From Euonymus europaeus (Eukaryota; Streptophyta; Magnoliopsida; Celastrales; Celastraceae): DNA of 64,000 nucleotides. Under the pieces are notes generated by a model. It searched no databases. It had not been told where the DNA came from and saw only the letters and a program-made list of their open reading frames with translations. This document shows, one piece after another, positions 27,335-38,600 of this stretch. Every line of letters starts with the position of its first letter. Position 1 is the first letter of the stretch. Location of the stretch: contig OY756964.1 in assembly GCA_963580455.1 (NCBI GenBank), positions 4,588,001 through 4,652,000 of the forward strand, in the 5' to 3' direction. A program made the translations under genes and the position numbers.

Positions 27335-29525
27335 ATGCCCTTGAAAGCCCAATACGAGTATCCGACTAGGCGCTACCGTGTGCCGGCCCAGCATCTGAAC
27401 TTCAAATCTTGTCATACGCTACAGACTGGCCATGGACTTCCCATCATGGATTCTACGCATTCTTCTGAAAAATCCGGAAAAACCAGATTAACCAAAGCAA
27501 GCGAAAAAACAAGCAGGAGATGAACTTCTTGTTGTCACACCGGCATCGATTGATCATGTAAAGACCTTTACACTCGATAATTTAAGAATTTCCGTCTCCA
27601 AGGTACCTGCTCTCTCTCTGTGGCTATCCAGCCCCTGTTTGGTTTCTAGGAAAGAATCGAAAAAAGGCCTGACATAATCGTTTAACTTCGCAATAGTGAT
27701 TAATTAACTTCAAACAAGCATATCTATGACCACAATTTAAATCGAAAGATGCTTTTGCTTGGGAATCGTTGCAGACGATGACGGACTCGCTCTGCCGAGG
27801 CAACTCCTACATGCTCCTCCGGTAATGTACGTCAGGATCTCAGAGTGGCTGCAACGGCATGCTACACTTGTGCTTTCAAGAATGAAGGTTAATTTTAATT
27901 CATCACGTACGGAATTTATAGTTTTTTGGTGGTCTCTTCCTCTGTTGAAAGAATTGTTGTTGCTTTTTCTGAGATTTTGTTGCCTGATATTGCAAGTTAG
28001 GTTAAGAAGCTTACGAGATTGCTTTTGCGTAATAAGGTTAAAAACTGCTACGATGTGTGAGTGTGCTAATGCATATTAAGGTAACAAGTTAATGAAAAAA
28101 CTCAATATCAAAGCTGAAGAAGTGAAAATGAGGAATTTTGATTGTGATATTATGATTATTTGTGTTGAATAAAATGATAATTATGCTGAAGCTGCTGAAT
28201 ATTTTGGTGCTAATAAATTATTTTGTTTTTGTTTTTGTTTTTTCATACTTCATATTTCTTGTTATGATATTGATATGTCAGTTTCCATCAACTTGAACAG
28301 TAATGATCAGTGCCTCGGCAATTCTGCTTCTCAACACTATGTTTTCCGTCCCCAGGAACTTTCACAACTTAGATTTATGCTTTGCCCTGTCACTTTAAGG
28401 AGCGAAAATTTTGGCGGATCTATTTTATCATTTTATGCTTGTCAAGAGCCATATAGCCTAGTGAGTTGTACAATTTCCATCCATTCTATTATTCTAATGG
28501 TAAAGTTATTGCAATAGAAGAGGTATGTGTTATGTTATCTTGTGAGTTGAAATCTATTCGTCTGGTCCTTTTGAGTGTCAAGCCTTAATAGTGTCAAATG
28601 TTGTATTTCTCTGGTAAAAAAGGATCTTTATAACCTATTTCTCATATAAGGAAGGCCAGATTTTGTTTGTTTAGCACAGGAATTTCCTCAAGTCATAAGG
28701 ATAGGTATGAATTCATCATCCTTAAAAGCTATATAGCTTGAAGGTGCTACTATCTGTAAGATAGCTGTACCTGTACCTTGCATAATGTGGTGGCTTCTAT
28801 AAGGATTAGGGATTTTTGGCTAGTATGTTTTATTAATAAGATATTGAAGTTTATTTCAATTGGTTTTGGTACAAGTAGTGTTTGTCCTTGTGTTTCATTC
28901 TTGTTTGTTCATTCTAAGAGTGAATTCACATCCGAAATGGTGAAAGGTTACCAGGACACGCTGGGAGCTTCATCATGGATCTTTAAATTTTTCACCATAG
29001 TCATAGATTTGCTTTTATACTGTTTGTTCTAAGAGTGGATTAACTAAGGAAAGGTTGAAAGGGTAAACTAGGACATTCTTAGAGTTTCGCTATAAATTTT
29101 TCACGGTATTCACCATAGATTTGCTAGAAAGGTCACTAGCTGCAGGGTTATATGGGGGACGTCTGAATAATACAATTTCTTATTTTAAATATTCAGAAAA
29201 GGAATACTGCTAGTCTGCTAGGGGCTACAGAATATACTAGCTAACCGTGAAAGAGTGAATGTTTTAGAGTTTAGAGATCACGACTCGCTGAAGGTAAGCT
29301 GAGGTAAAAAAAAAAAAAGAACCCTAATGATCACTGAAGGACTGTTATTGATGTTAGTGGTTCTCTTTGGTCAGGATCATAATGTGACCTCTAACGTGGA
29401 TAACAGATATGACCTACGCACCAAACGACTAGCGAAACTGAAGAAGAAGAAAAAAAGAAGTCCTTGAGAATGATGTACCTCAGAGTTCCAGTGTATATGA
29501 AGTTGAAATGGCAGAAACAAAGCAG
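27335..29525 (+). pseudogene. Unidentified broken gene-like region
   Basis: Protein-like pieces are joined by plausible splice sites but broken by frame changes. Piece 1 opens at 27335 (or the inner ATG of MDSTHSSEKSGKTRLTKASE) and hits TGA at 27521, while a second frame opens at 27519 (DELLVVTPASIDHVKTFTLD) and ends at a good donor (AAG then GTACCT, 27602). Piece 2, 27775-27887, lies between GCAG and AAG|GTTAAT. Another open stretch lies at 28275-28517. A last piece, 29374-29525, reads DNRYDLRTKRLAKL plus a lysine run, then shifts frame to LENDVPQSSSVYEVEMAETK before a GCAG|GTAAC donor. I do not recognise the family. It may be a dead gene, or a live gene whose exons I have misjudged. Confidence 0.35.
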
Positions 29526-29895
29526 GTAACAAGTTTATCACTTTCGAATCCTTGAAACTGCTATTTACATTCCGAGAAACATATCAGGCAGTACTCTAGG
29601 AGCCGTTTTTCTTCTTTAGAAAGATGGCTTTGTGTTAACCTCCTCTCTTAACTCTCTGTTCATTTTATTGCTGACCGACAAAGGTGATTTACTTAGTAAT
29701 TGTATCCATTGATGATAACCGGAAGGATCTGGAGTATATTTTCAAAGTATTTTGGATCTTGCTGACATAAAGAAGTGACGAAATGTATAATACTCCTAAC
29801 CCGACAAGACTTTTACCTGTTTGTGTAGCGTAGGGTCAATATCGAAGTTTCTACCATCTCACATCCTTGTACTCATTTTCTTATTTGTTTCGTAT

Positions 29896-30256
29896 TGTTA
29901 TATATATTCTAGTGGATAAATCACATGTATATACAAGTTGGTATTCTAGTTGATAAACATCATGCACAAGTAGTGTACAAGTTGATAACAATCACGTACG
30001 AGTTAGTATACAAGTTGATAACCATCAGTACGAGTTAGTGTACAAGTTGATAACTACCTTGTATTGTAGATATTTATATATTTTTATATTTAGAAATATA
30101 ATTGTCTATATATAGACATGCAATGAAGAGAGAAATATACTTATTGGTTCTCATTTCTCATTTTCCAGTTTCTTGTTTCTTATCTTATTCTCTCTCAATT
30201 TGAATAACTTGAGGAATTGTTATTTCAACACTAGTAATTGTTATTTAATTACAACA
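29896..30256. mobile_element. Solo LTR with 5-bp target duplication
   Basis: The element begins TGTTATATATATTC and ends TTTAATTACAACA. CGTAT lies immediately outside each end (29891-29895 and 30257-30261), the 5-bp duplication expected of LTR retrotransposon insertion. It has no coding sequence. Near its middle is a tandem array, with units starting at 29976, 30009 and 30041 (TACAAGTTGATAAC..). Confidence 0.85.
29976..30058. repeat. 32-33-bp tandem repeats inside solo LTR
   Basis: Two full units and a partial third of TACAAGTTGATAAC(A/C)ATCA..GTACGAGTTAGT(A/G). A more diverged unit precedes them. Confidence 0.85.
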
Positions 30257-30261
30257 CGTAT

Positions 30262-31911
30262 AATTTTTTTCATGTAAATTGTCTTTTTTATTACCTACTT
30301 TTACTTGTGTATTTCTGGCAAGGTACGGTGCGGTATATGAACGCAGGCAAAAAAAAACCCTAGTTAAATGAACTGCACTGTCTAGGGGAAAAACAAAATC
30401 ATTGATGGTGAAAAAAGGGGTAATATTTATAACCGATGATGAGGCATTAGCTGGAATAGTGAAATTGAATGCGGTAATTCCTTGCAATCGATAAGTTAAC
30501 TCCCACGCTGCACTTTCAGTTTTGTTTCCTATCGGCACGAGTTTACTCTCTCTCAGATGTCCAAAATGGACAAGCTGGGCTGAGCGAATGAGTGGTTCTC
30601 CTTTAACAAAGGGAGTAGTGCTTCATACTCTTTTGACTGATTGCACCTAAAATTTAGTTCCTAGACGACAAGGCACTTCTAAGATGCAGAATGGGACCTC
30701 CCTAGGACCAATGTTTTCAAGGACAAGTGAGTTAAGTGGACTATGTAGTTGAAGATGATGTTGGAGTTTCTTTAGCCACAAAATAGAGTTGTAGAACTAA
30801 GAGAGAGATGAGAAGCAGATTAAATACAAGTTTAACCCAACCAGTCTCCCCCGAAGGCCCGAACCCTTTGCTCCTTTTTAAAGACAAAAATGGAAGCATA
30901 GAATGGAAAAAGTACAAATCATCAAATGCATGTTGAACATGATGCAATCACTCATGCAAAAGCCTCAGAGAACCGTACAAAGTCCCATGTGAATACGCAG
31001 TCACATCCAATAAACCAATAAATGCCCACTTGACAAGCTCCACAACTCCATCAGTATCACCACAAGTTTTAGTGGAAAAAAAATAAATGAAATTCTGTAA
31101 AATTCAACAGAACAATCCAAGATTATTTCAACAATTCAACCCCACCACTACCTTTGTTCAAGTCCAAGAGCGGCCAGAACATGATGCAACTGACTAAGGA
31201 AGTGACAGACAAATATACTGTGAAGATATTTCATCTGATTTGTTCCATATTGAGTTTGGAGACATGCAGAGGAACCTCACATCAACTAAAACAGATAACA
31301 ATAAACTAGAATAGCCTATTAAGCCAGTATAAAATGAAACACTGACCGCTATTGCCATACAAACTTCTCGTAATAAGTCAAAACAAGTATGGCAGGACAC
31401 AGTCCAAATCAGGATTTACAGATGAAAAACCCTCATCTATCGGTACTTTAATGAAAAGATTCAAGTGGTGCCTCATTGTATTAGAGGTATTATATAAAGT
31501 GCAGGGTACAACACAAGGAAAATACAACTTATTAAAATGAAAATGAGCAACATTTATTTCAAGAAAGCATTCAAAGTATGGACAAAAAAAAGTAAAATCT
31601 AGCATCCTATAAAGATACAAATTAAGCTGAAGCCAACAAATCCTAAAACTAAGCATTTATAGCCGTCCTTGAATGACACATTTCTTTTCCCCACATTCGT
31701 TCAAATGTTGGTCAGTGTGCAATTCATCAGCTCAGTTATGCTGCAGATGTTCAAACTACTACACTGTTTCAATGACCCTAATTCACTATACATTGTCAGA
31801 ACAACCAGAAAATGACTCAGATCCACCTACTTCCTCTGAAATCCTTGGCATAAAAACCAATTAAGGATTTACAAAGAGTAGAAACATACTAATGAATCGG
31901 AACTTCGCTTA
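30262..31911. other. Intergenic and KRP 3' flank
   Basis: No supported gene. The part nearest 31.9 kb should be the 3' UTR of the KRP gene on the minus strand. Short frames at 30245-30538 and 30741-30947 show no recognisable domain. Confidence 0.5.
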
Positions 31912-34457
31912 TTAGAACATCTGTACCCATTCGTAACGTCCAGGAAGCGGCAAATCATTCACAATGTCGAAGTTGTACCTGAAAATTCCCAATACACAAA
32001 TTAAAAAGACTTGCTTAGTTAATTAGGGACTTCCAATGGCTGAACATCAATATGAGTGGAGTAATGAGTAACGCAAAACAACGCCTATAATAAGCATGAA
32101 CCGGAATTTAAAGAAAATAGTAGTAAATAGAGCATCATACTTTTCCACAAACTCTCTTGCTTGCTGTTGCTCCACGTAGGTAAAGAACTCCTCCACTTCA
32201 TGCATTATTGGGATATTTCTTTGCATATCATTCCGAGTTCTCTGATTATATGTGACTGAATCTTTCGGCCTCGATGTGGAATCAGGGGTTACAATGCTGG
32301 GCGGGTCCCTTATCAAGCTAAATGGTGTGCTTTCCCTAGTGGTTCTGCTTACCAAGAGCAACCCCATCAGACTTCTAAACTTATGAAGAGAGGAATTACA
32401 AAAGTAACATAAATTCTATGCAAAACTTGTGCTCCAGACTATTTTTTAATGCATTTCAGTAGCAACAACTTCCCTCTAAAAGTAACATCCTGATTTCTAC
32501 TATTAAAGGGAAAGCATTTTTACACTAAAGCATACGTACAACAACGGACTAAATTATGAACAGCTGTGCCCCACTGATAGCCTGAACTCCCACATGCTTG
32601 TATCACTCTTTGACTACGACCCATGAACAATGATAATCAATAATAACCCAAAAAAGTTAGGGAAGTTATTGTCGTCCGCATGGCAAAAACTAAGGGCTGT
32701 GCTTGGAGGAGGGGGAGAGAGGGGTTTGTTTATTCGCTAATCCCTCCGAACTCTAGCTTATCGCGAACACCTCGAATTGCTCGGAAGGATTCACGAACTC
32801 CTCCCAACACCTCTTTTTCCAACCCTTGAAAATGATTTTTTTCAACCCTTGAAAATGATGAGTTGAGAGGTGTTCACCCGCATAAAAGTCTCCAACACCT
32901 CCCAAACCCTTTCAATACCAAGCAATGGTTCACTTTTATGAACCCTTCCCAACTCTCATGTCAAGCATAGCCTAAAGTTACCCATTACTATCTTCTAATT
33001 TTATTACTCTCTACTTATAAGAAGAAAAGTTTCAGTTCAGCTATTGCACTTAATAATAAGAGATGGACCACCAATTAGAACAGCACAATGGATTTAAAAC
33101 CCACAAGATCGAACTAACATCTCTCTCTCTGAAACCCATACTACTACTATAAAAGCAAGGCACTCAGCAGGAATCTGAAATTGGGAAAATATATCACAAG
33201 CCATGCGGAAAGTGGAGAGGGCCAGTGCAGTGCATTTATCAGTGCACTGTATTGCCGTAGATTAAAAATAAAGAGAGAAAAAATACAATTATTGAAGGAC
33301 CCACAAAGTGTGTTTAATAGTGTAAATCTGCAATGCTTAAAAATCAGTGCAAAAGAGCAATGACCCTCCCCTAAACCCCAAGCCATGCTCTATGAATTGA
33401 ATTAAAGAAGGAATTAAGGAAAGGAAATCAAACTAGAAAAGGAAATAAATTATTACTGAATATGGGACATTTGGAAATAACAAACTAGAGCATTTATGCA
33501 AAATCATTTTTACGATCTGCTTAGAAACTGAGCAGAGCTTTAAATTATTTTCCCAAGTACCCAATAGACATAACTTTCATCTCATTAATGTCTCAGCTGA
33601 GAGGTACATAAATTAATTTCTTACAAGTCATAAACATCAATAACCCTTTCCGAAAGCAACTTCACCGGTAAGTGAAAAAGAAAGAAACAAAAGATACCAA
33701 CAGAGCGCTCCCAACAAAGAGAGAGAAAAACCGATCAGTGATGAAATAAAAAAAATTGTAAAAACACGGATGTGCCTCTATTCCTTTTAAGATATAAAGA
33801 ATGTGTGTGCAAGAGAGATTCTCCTTCTGTGTCTAGAGAGAAGTGTCCGAAAGAGCATTCCCATAAGAGTTTTCCCTGTCTTCCTAAGTTGTAGCAGTAG
33901 CCACTTGGCCCACTTCAAATATCATAATCAAACAACAGAGTGAAAGATTGATAGAGACGTCAAATGCAACCCCCAGAAGCTCTTTACCGAAATACTGATA
34001 ATGAAAAACAATTATAAGAAAGGAAAAAAAACAAAAATCCCCCCACACAAAACAAACGGAAACAAAAAATGCAGGTGACAGTCGCAAGACCCTCGTTGAG
34101 TTTGAATAATACTCACGCACATAGAGCGAGCAAAACAGTGGGAAAAATTTTAAAATACCGGTCTCTGGATCCCGAATCCAAGCAGTTCTCTCCGCATGAA
34201 CCCTCAACCTCCTCCTTGGATTCCTTCTTGATTTCCCGCCGCGAACCGTGATTATCTCCTCTGCATGTGGGAGGAGGGGTAGGCTTCTCTAGGCGGCGGC
34301 TTCTGAGCTGTAGGTAACAGAGGGAAGAAGAATCATCAGGTGATGGAGATTGGGATTGCAAGCGCTGAAGTGCTAGGGTTTTGGCGCGAGTCCGTACGCC
34401 GACCTCCATGAGCGCGACATCACCTTTGATTTTAGATTTCTTCATGTACTTTCCCAT
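31912..34457 (-). CDS. KRP: KRP/ICK cyclin-dependent kinase inhibitor
   Basis: Three exons: 34159-34457, 32141-32344 and 31912-31978 (stop TAA), 570 bp, 189 residues. The N-terminus [19 protein letters not shown] followed by [14 protein letters not shown] and [13 protein letters not shown] marks the KRP3/KRP5 type. The middle has [11 protein letters not shown]. The C-terminal CDI domain, about residues 145-189, binds and inhibits cyclin-CDK complexes ([20 protein letters not shown], then [20 protein letters not shown]). The protein acts in the nucleus to restrain the cell cycle. At 189 residues it is shorter than Arabidopsis KRP3, because the serine-rich middle is compact. The positional homologues AT3G24810 (KRP5) and AT5G48820 (KRP3) fit this identity. 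A MITE sits in intron 1. Confidence 0.96.
32691..32975. mobile_element. Tourist/Harbinger-like MITE in KRP intron 1
   Basis: The element at 32694-32972 (279 bp) is flanked by TAA on both sides. Its ends are imperfect inverted repeats: GGGCTGTGCTTGG at the left and GGCTATGCTTGAC read inward from the right. A 3-bp TAA duplication fits the PIF/Harbinger (Tourist) class. Inside, CAACCCTTGAAAATGAT is tandemly doubled. It has no coding capacity. Confidence 0.75.
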
Positions 34458-35638
34458 CTCTCCGTCTCTCTGTGTCGCTCCCTGCCTCTCTGGCTTGGCT
34501 GTGTGTCTGTTGAGAGGAAATTGTATCCAAAAACAGGAGGGTTTGGTGGGGTTTAGGGATCAGAACACAAGGCGGCCCCTTTTTAACCCTCACTCTCTCT
34601 CTCTCTCTGTGTTTTTTTATTTATTATGATAATTGATATTTGTTTTGGCCTGCATTTGTATTTTATTAATGTGTTGTTTTTTGTTATAACTTATAAACGA
34701 TATGCCATGGAGATTGGAGATAGGTATCTTCCCGCTACAACTCAAATAGTCCAAGATGACGAAAGTGCCCTCAGACATTCTCAAATTTATCCAACAATAT
34801 TATTATTATTGCAGACACAACCTCCCCAGACGAGGGACCCTAGAACATCTTATTTTTAGGTGATGTAATCATCAATCAATTCCAAAAACACTGGGAATCT
34901 TTCATCCAACTATTTTCCCTCCAAAAAAAAAGTCATCTTTATGCACTCTTGATGTTATCTCTTTCTACAATTTACTTGGTTCATCTAATATGAAAAGGAA
35001 ATTTTAAAATATTTTTTCTTCATCCGTCCTCTTCATCGTCCGAAATCCATTACAAGCAAAAGCAAAAACATTGGGGGTGCTATGATTTTAATTTTTAACC
35101 TAGGAAGTATCCAATCATAGATAGACTTGAAATTATTCTTATGTTAAACCCTAATTGTTGACTAATTGTACAATTCTCATTCAAAACTTTGTGACTGATA
35201 CAACATACTTTTAATAACATGCAAGCTGTAAATTATATACCCAGTCAAATAAGTTTGTATCAAGGGAATCAATCTCCCTAAAAGCAACCTCCAAATCATC
35301 ACTAACAGTATCAATATTTATTTATTATTGTAAGACATACGCTGATTTTAACGGTCCTGCTCTCTTCTTTAATTTCCCTAGCCTAAAAGGTCCCTATCAT
35401 ACTCTAAAGCCCTGGGTTCCAGTACTTTATTAACTAAAATATAATCCATTTTTCACGTCCTCCCGCCTCCAACACCCTGTACAAGAGTCCAGAACGAAAT
35501 GACTAGCATCCTGTGATAAAACCCACCAACTTCAGCACCTCACTATAGGAACAGCCCCGGCTTCAAGTGCTTCATGGTATTTCACTGAACGAGGAACAAT
35601 ACAGAACAAAAGAATGATCCAACCCCTTTTTGATTTAA
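34458..35638. other. KRP promoter side and intergenic
   Basis: Directly upstream of the KRP ATG (minus strand) is a mixed leader with a CT tract on + (about 34590-34608), that is, a GA-rich strand in the KRP sense. Beyond it the sequence is AT-rich with no gene. The right end near 35.4-35.6 kb should hold the PRT1 3' UTR. Confidence 0.5.
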
Positions 35639-38600
35639 TTAATTGGGGGATTGGCTCTCATCTGGATCCTCAATACCATCGTTATGGGTACCATTGCCGC
35701 TCCTATGTGGCGCCTCACCGGAGAGTATGAAAGCGAGATGCTCATTTTCTGAAACTTCAACATCATCAGATAGAAATAGCGTAGATGGAACATGTTCCTC
35801 CGGTGCAACAAGATCTGCATTTTCTGAAATCTCAGGAGCATAATCAGAAAAGAAGACAGTATCATCTGACAGTCCAGTCACCAGCCTTAACATAATATTT
35901 CGAGTTTCACTCGGCTTCACTAGCTCAAACTTGTGTTCTGGGGTATGCTTCTGATTGAACCTCCCAGGACGCTTGGAACGAGTATTGTAGCAATCTCCAC
36001 ATAGGTCGAATCCTATTTCCTCCTCACAATCTTTGCATTTGTATCTATCCCCAACTATTGGAAGCATCTGAGCGCACACACAGATATTACTTAGCCGTAG
36101 ATGCAATAATGATGATTAGCCAAACCAGAGTGTTTAAGTATGAACTATGAACTATCCAACTATTCAGATTTTGAACCAACCAATAAAAGGCTAAATACAG
36201 GAATTCAGTATTCTGAAAATGAAACAAAACCCTTCAATTTCAAGAGAACATTCGACAGCTATAATAAGGATCAAGCAAACACTATTATGTAGCTCAGATT
36301 AACACATTAAAGGAATAATAAATTTTCTAGCAGTCCAAGAGAAAAAGGAGGGTAGCCCACCTTCATCATTTAGGCTTTCAGTTGTCAAAAGCTAAACAGG
36401 CACCGAAGTGCAAAGGTCTCCTATCGCTTCAAAGTGCAAACTGCACTTAAAGCGCTCGCTTGAACCAAAGCACAAAAATAAAAAATCCATAATAACTCAT
36501 CGTAAGCTAAGAAATATATAGATTCAAACTGCACAAAAGGAACACTAAATGAACATGTTCTGTTATAATCTTATGGCTGACCAGATTTTAGTAGAAAAAC
36601 GATAAGAATCATTGCATAGTAAGGATATGATAGGAAATGAGAAGTTACCCCACAAAAATCACAACCAACTCCAATATGACTATTCGAGTCAGCAGACCAA
36701 GGTGGATTTTCTCTTGCAGACACTGAGGAAAGGGGAACACCTTTACCAGCTTCTGTGGGACCTGAAAGCATGCAGTAGAAATATAACTAACAATTTCAAG
36801 TGTTACAAAACCTTTGGTACAGGAGTTCAAAAGCTAGAAACAGTGTCTTCTCAATGTGGATGAGGCTGCCTATTCTATCCCTTCACCAACCTTGCCTTCA
36901 TTGCGGAAAGCTTGCGCATAAGAGTTTGTTTATATCGAACTTGCACATCATTAACATTGGGGGAAATATTGCTAATGCAGAGCAACCATGAACGCAGTAG
37001 TATTGATATACGTATGACACATCCAAGAGAGTGAATAATAATAAAAAAGACAAATTTTGTTTTTATCAAACATGATGACTGGGCAGAAATACCAGAATTC
37101 CCCGTCACATTTTTCACAACACAATATGCCCACACTTTTCTCCCTTCTTTTAAATGGTAAACTAGAGCTTTGTTGACGAAAGAATAAAAAGGGATAAAGA
37201 TATTATCATGTCTAATACATCAATAAATAAGTTCCATGTTTACATTAGACATTCTGCGAAACCCAAAGACGAGTCTGGGTCATCTCCTTTTTGGAATTTT
37301 CTAAGGTGTTTCCTACCCTTAATTTTTTATTATTATATCCATTCCAAGGAAGCCAAAATTTCATTTGGGGAGGGGGGGGGGGGGGGGGTTGGGGGGTTGG
37401 TGGTGAGTGGGCGTTGTCGTGCCTCCTCTCTACTAGTGCACGACATCACCCAAAAGATTCCCCCAAGTTTTCAAGCTTTCCCCCAAAAATCTTTTGGTCC
37501 CTTCTGATGTAAGAGAAGGTGCTTAGAGGTGTCCTTTACCTTTCAGGGTCATTTGCTGATTGTAGAATATCCTATTTCCCATTGCAAAAGTAATATTGTG
37601 TGGACACTAACACCCCTCCTGCCTTTCTCCTTTCCAAAAACCTATGCAATTGGTTCCCTTCATTCCATGTTTACCAACCATTTTGCCTATCATCATGCTT
37701 TGCTACAACCACCCTTTTCCATAGGAAGCTTGTTTTAATCGATACTATACTCTTCAAAAACACATGTTTGTTTGTGTGTCTTACGTATGCCTCTAGATGT
37801 GTACCTGCCAACATATTCTTACTCAATTATACCCGACAAAGACAACCAAGCATGGCTGGAAGAACTACCCATTGAAGTTGCTGGTTGTAAGCAGTCTAAA
37901 ATTAAAAGCCTGCTAAGATTTAATTTCACCAAGCAGATTGAACATTGATGAATTGCCATAATATTAATTTGTCTTTCGGAGTTGTGGTACTAAGAAATAA
38001 AGATAGCTTTTGCTTCCTTTATGTTTTTCTTTCTATATTTATTATCAGTTTGGGTCTGGTTTCTAGCTCTATTATTTAATTGCCTATTGATAAATTTAAG
38101 AGTGTCATTAATTCATTATAACATATAATCCAAACTTAAGGTCCAATAACGCCCACCAAAGACTAAGCAAAGTCATAAGTCATAACACCCCAGCAAGTGA
38201 TCTGCATAACACCATCTCCCTCATCAATGTAAATTGGACAAAAGTGGCACTTTGTACCTGCGTACTTAATATCTTAATTGAGGTTCCAAAATTCCATCAA
38301 TCTATGACTAAATTCATTCCCACATAAAACCTTTGATTTAGCTTTCTCTAACTACGATCTAGAGTAGGCAGGGTCCTTTAGTGCTCTTTATCTTTTTACC
38401 TGCTCAAAATATGACGGCCATTGTTGGCACTTGGCAGTAATATGATATCATTTGCGACGGAATTTCTAGATATTATCCCACATAGAAAAATCTTAGAACT
38501 TCTCTTCGGAACCAGCTGAGACAAGCCTCTCACAATAACAATGTGGTAAATTTTTTCAGATATATAAGTTTTAAGATATTGACGATGATGGTCAAAAACA

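Noticed and set aside
30741..30947. Minus-strand frame with a hydrophobic C-terminal segment (FNLLLISLLVLQLYFV).
   Set aside because: It is short and isolated, with no family resemblance and no supporting exon structure. It is probably chance or repeat debris.
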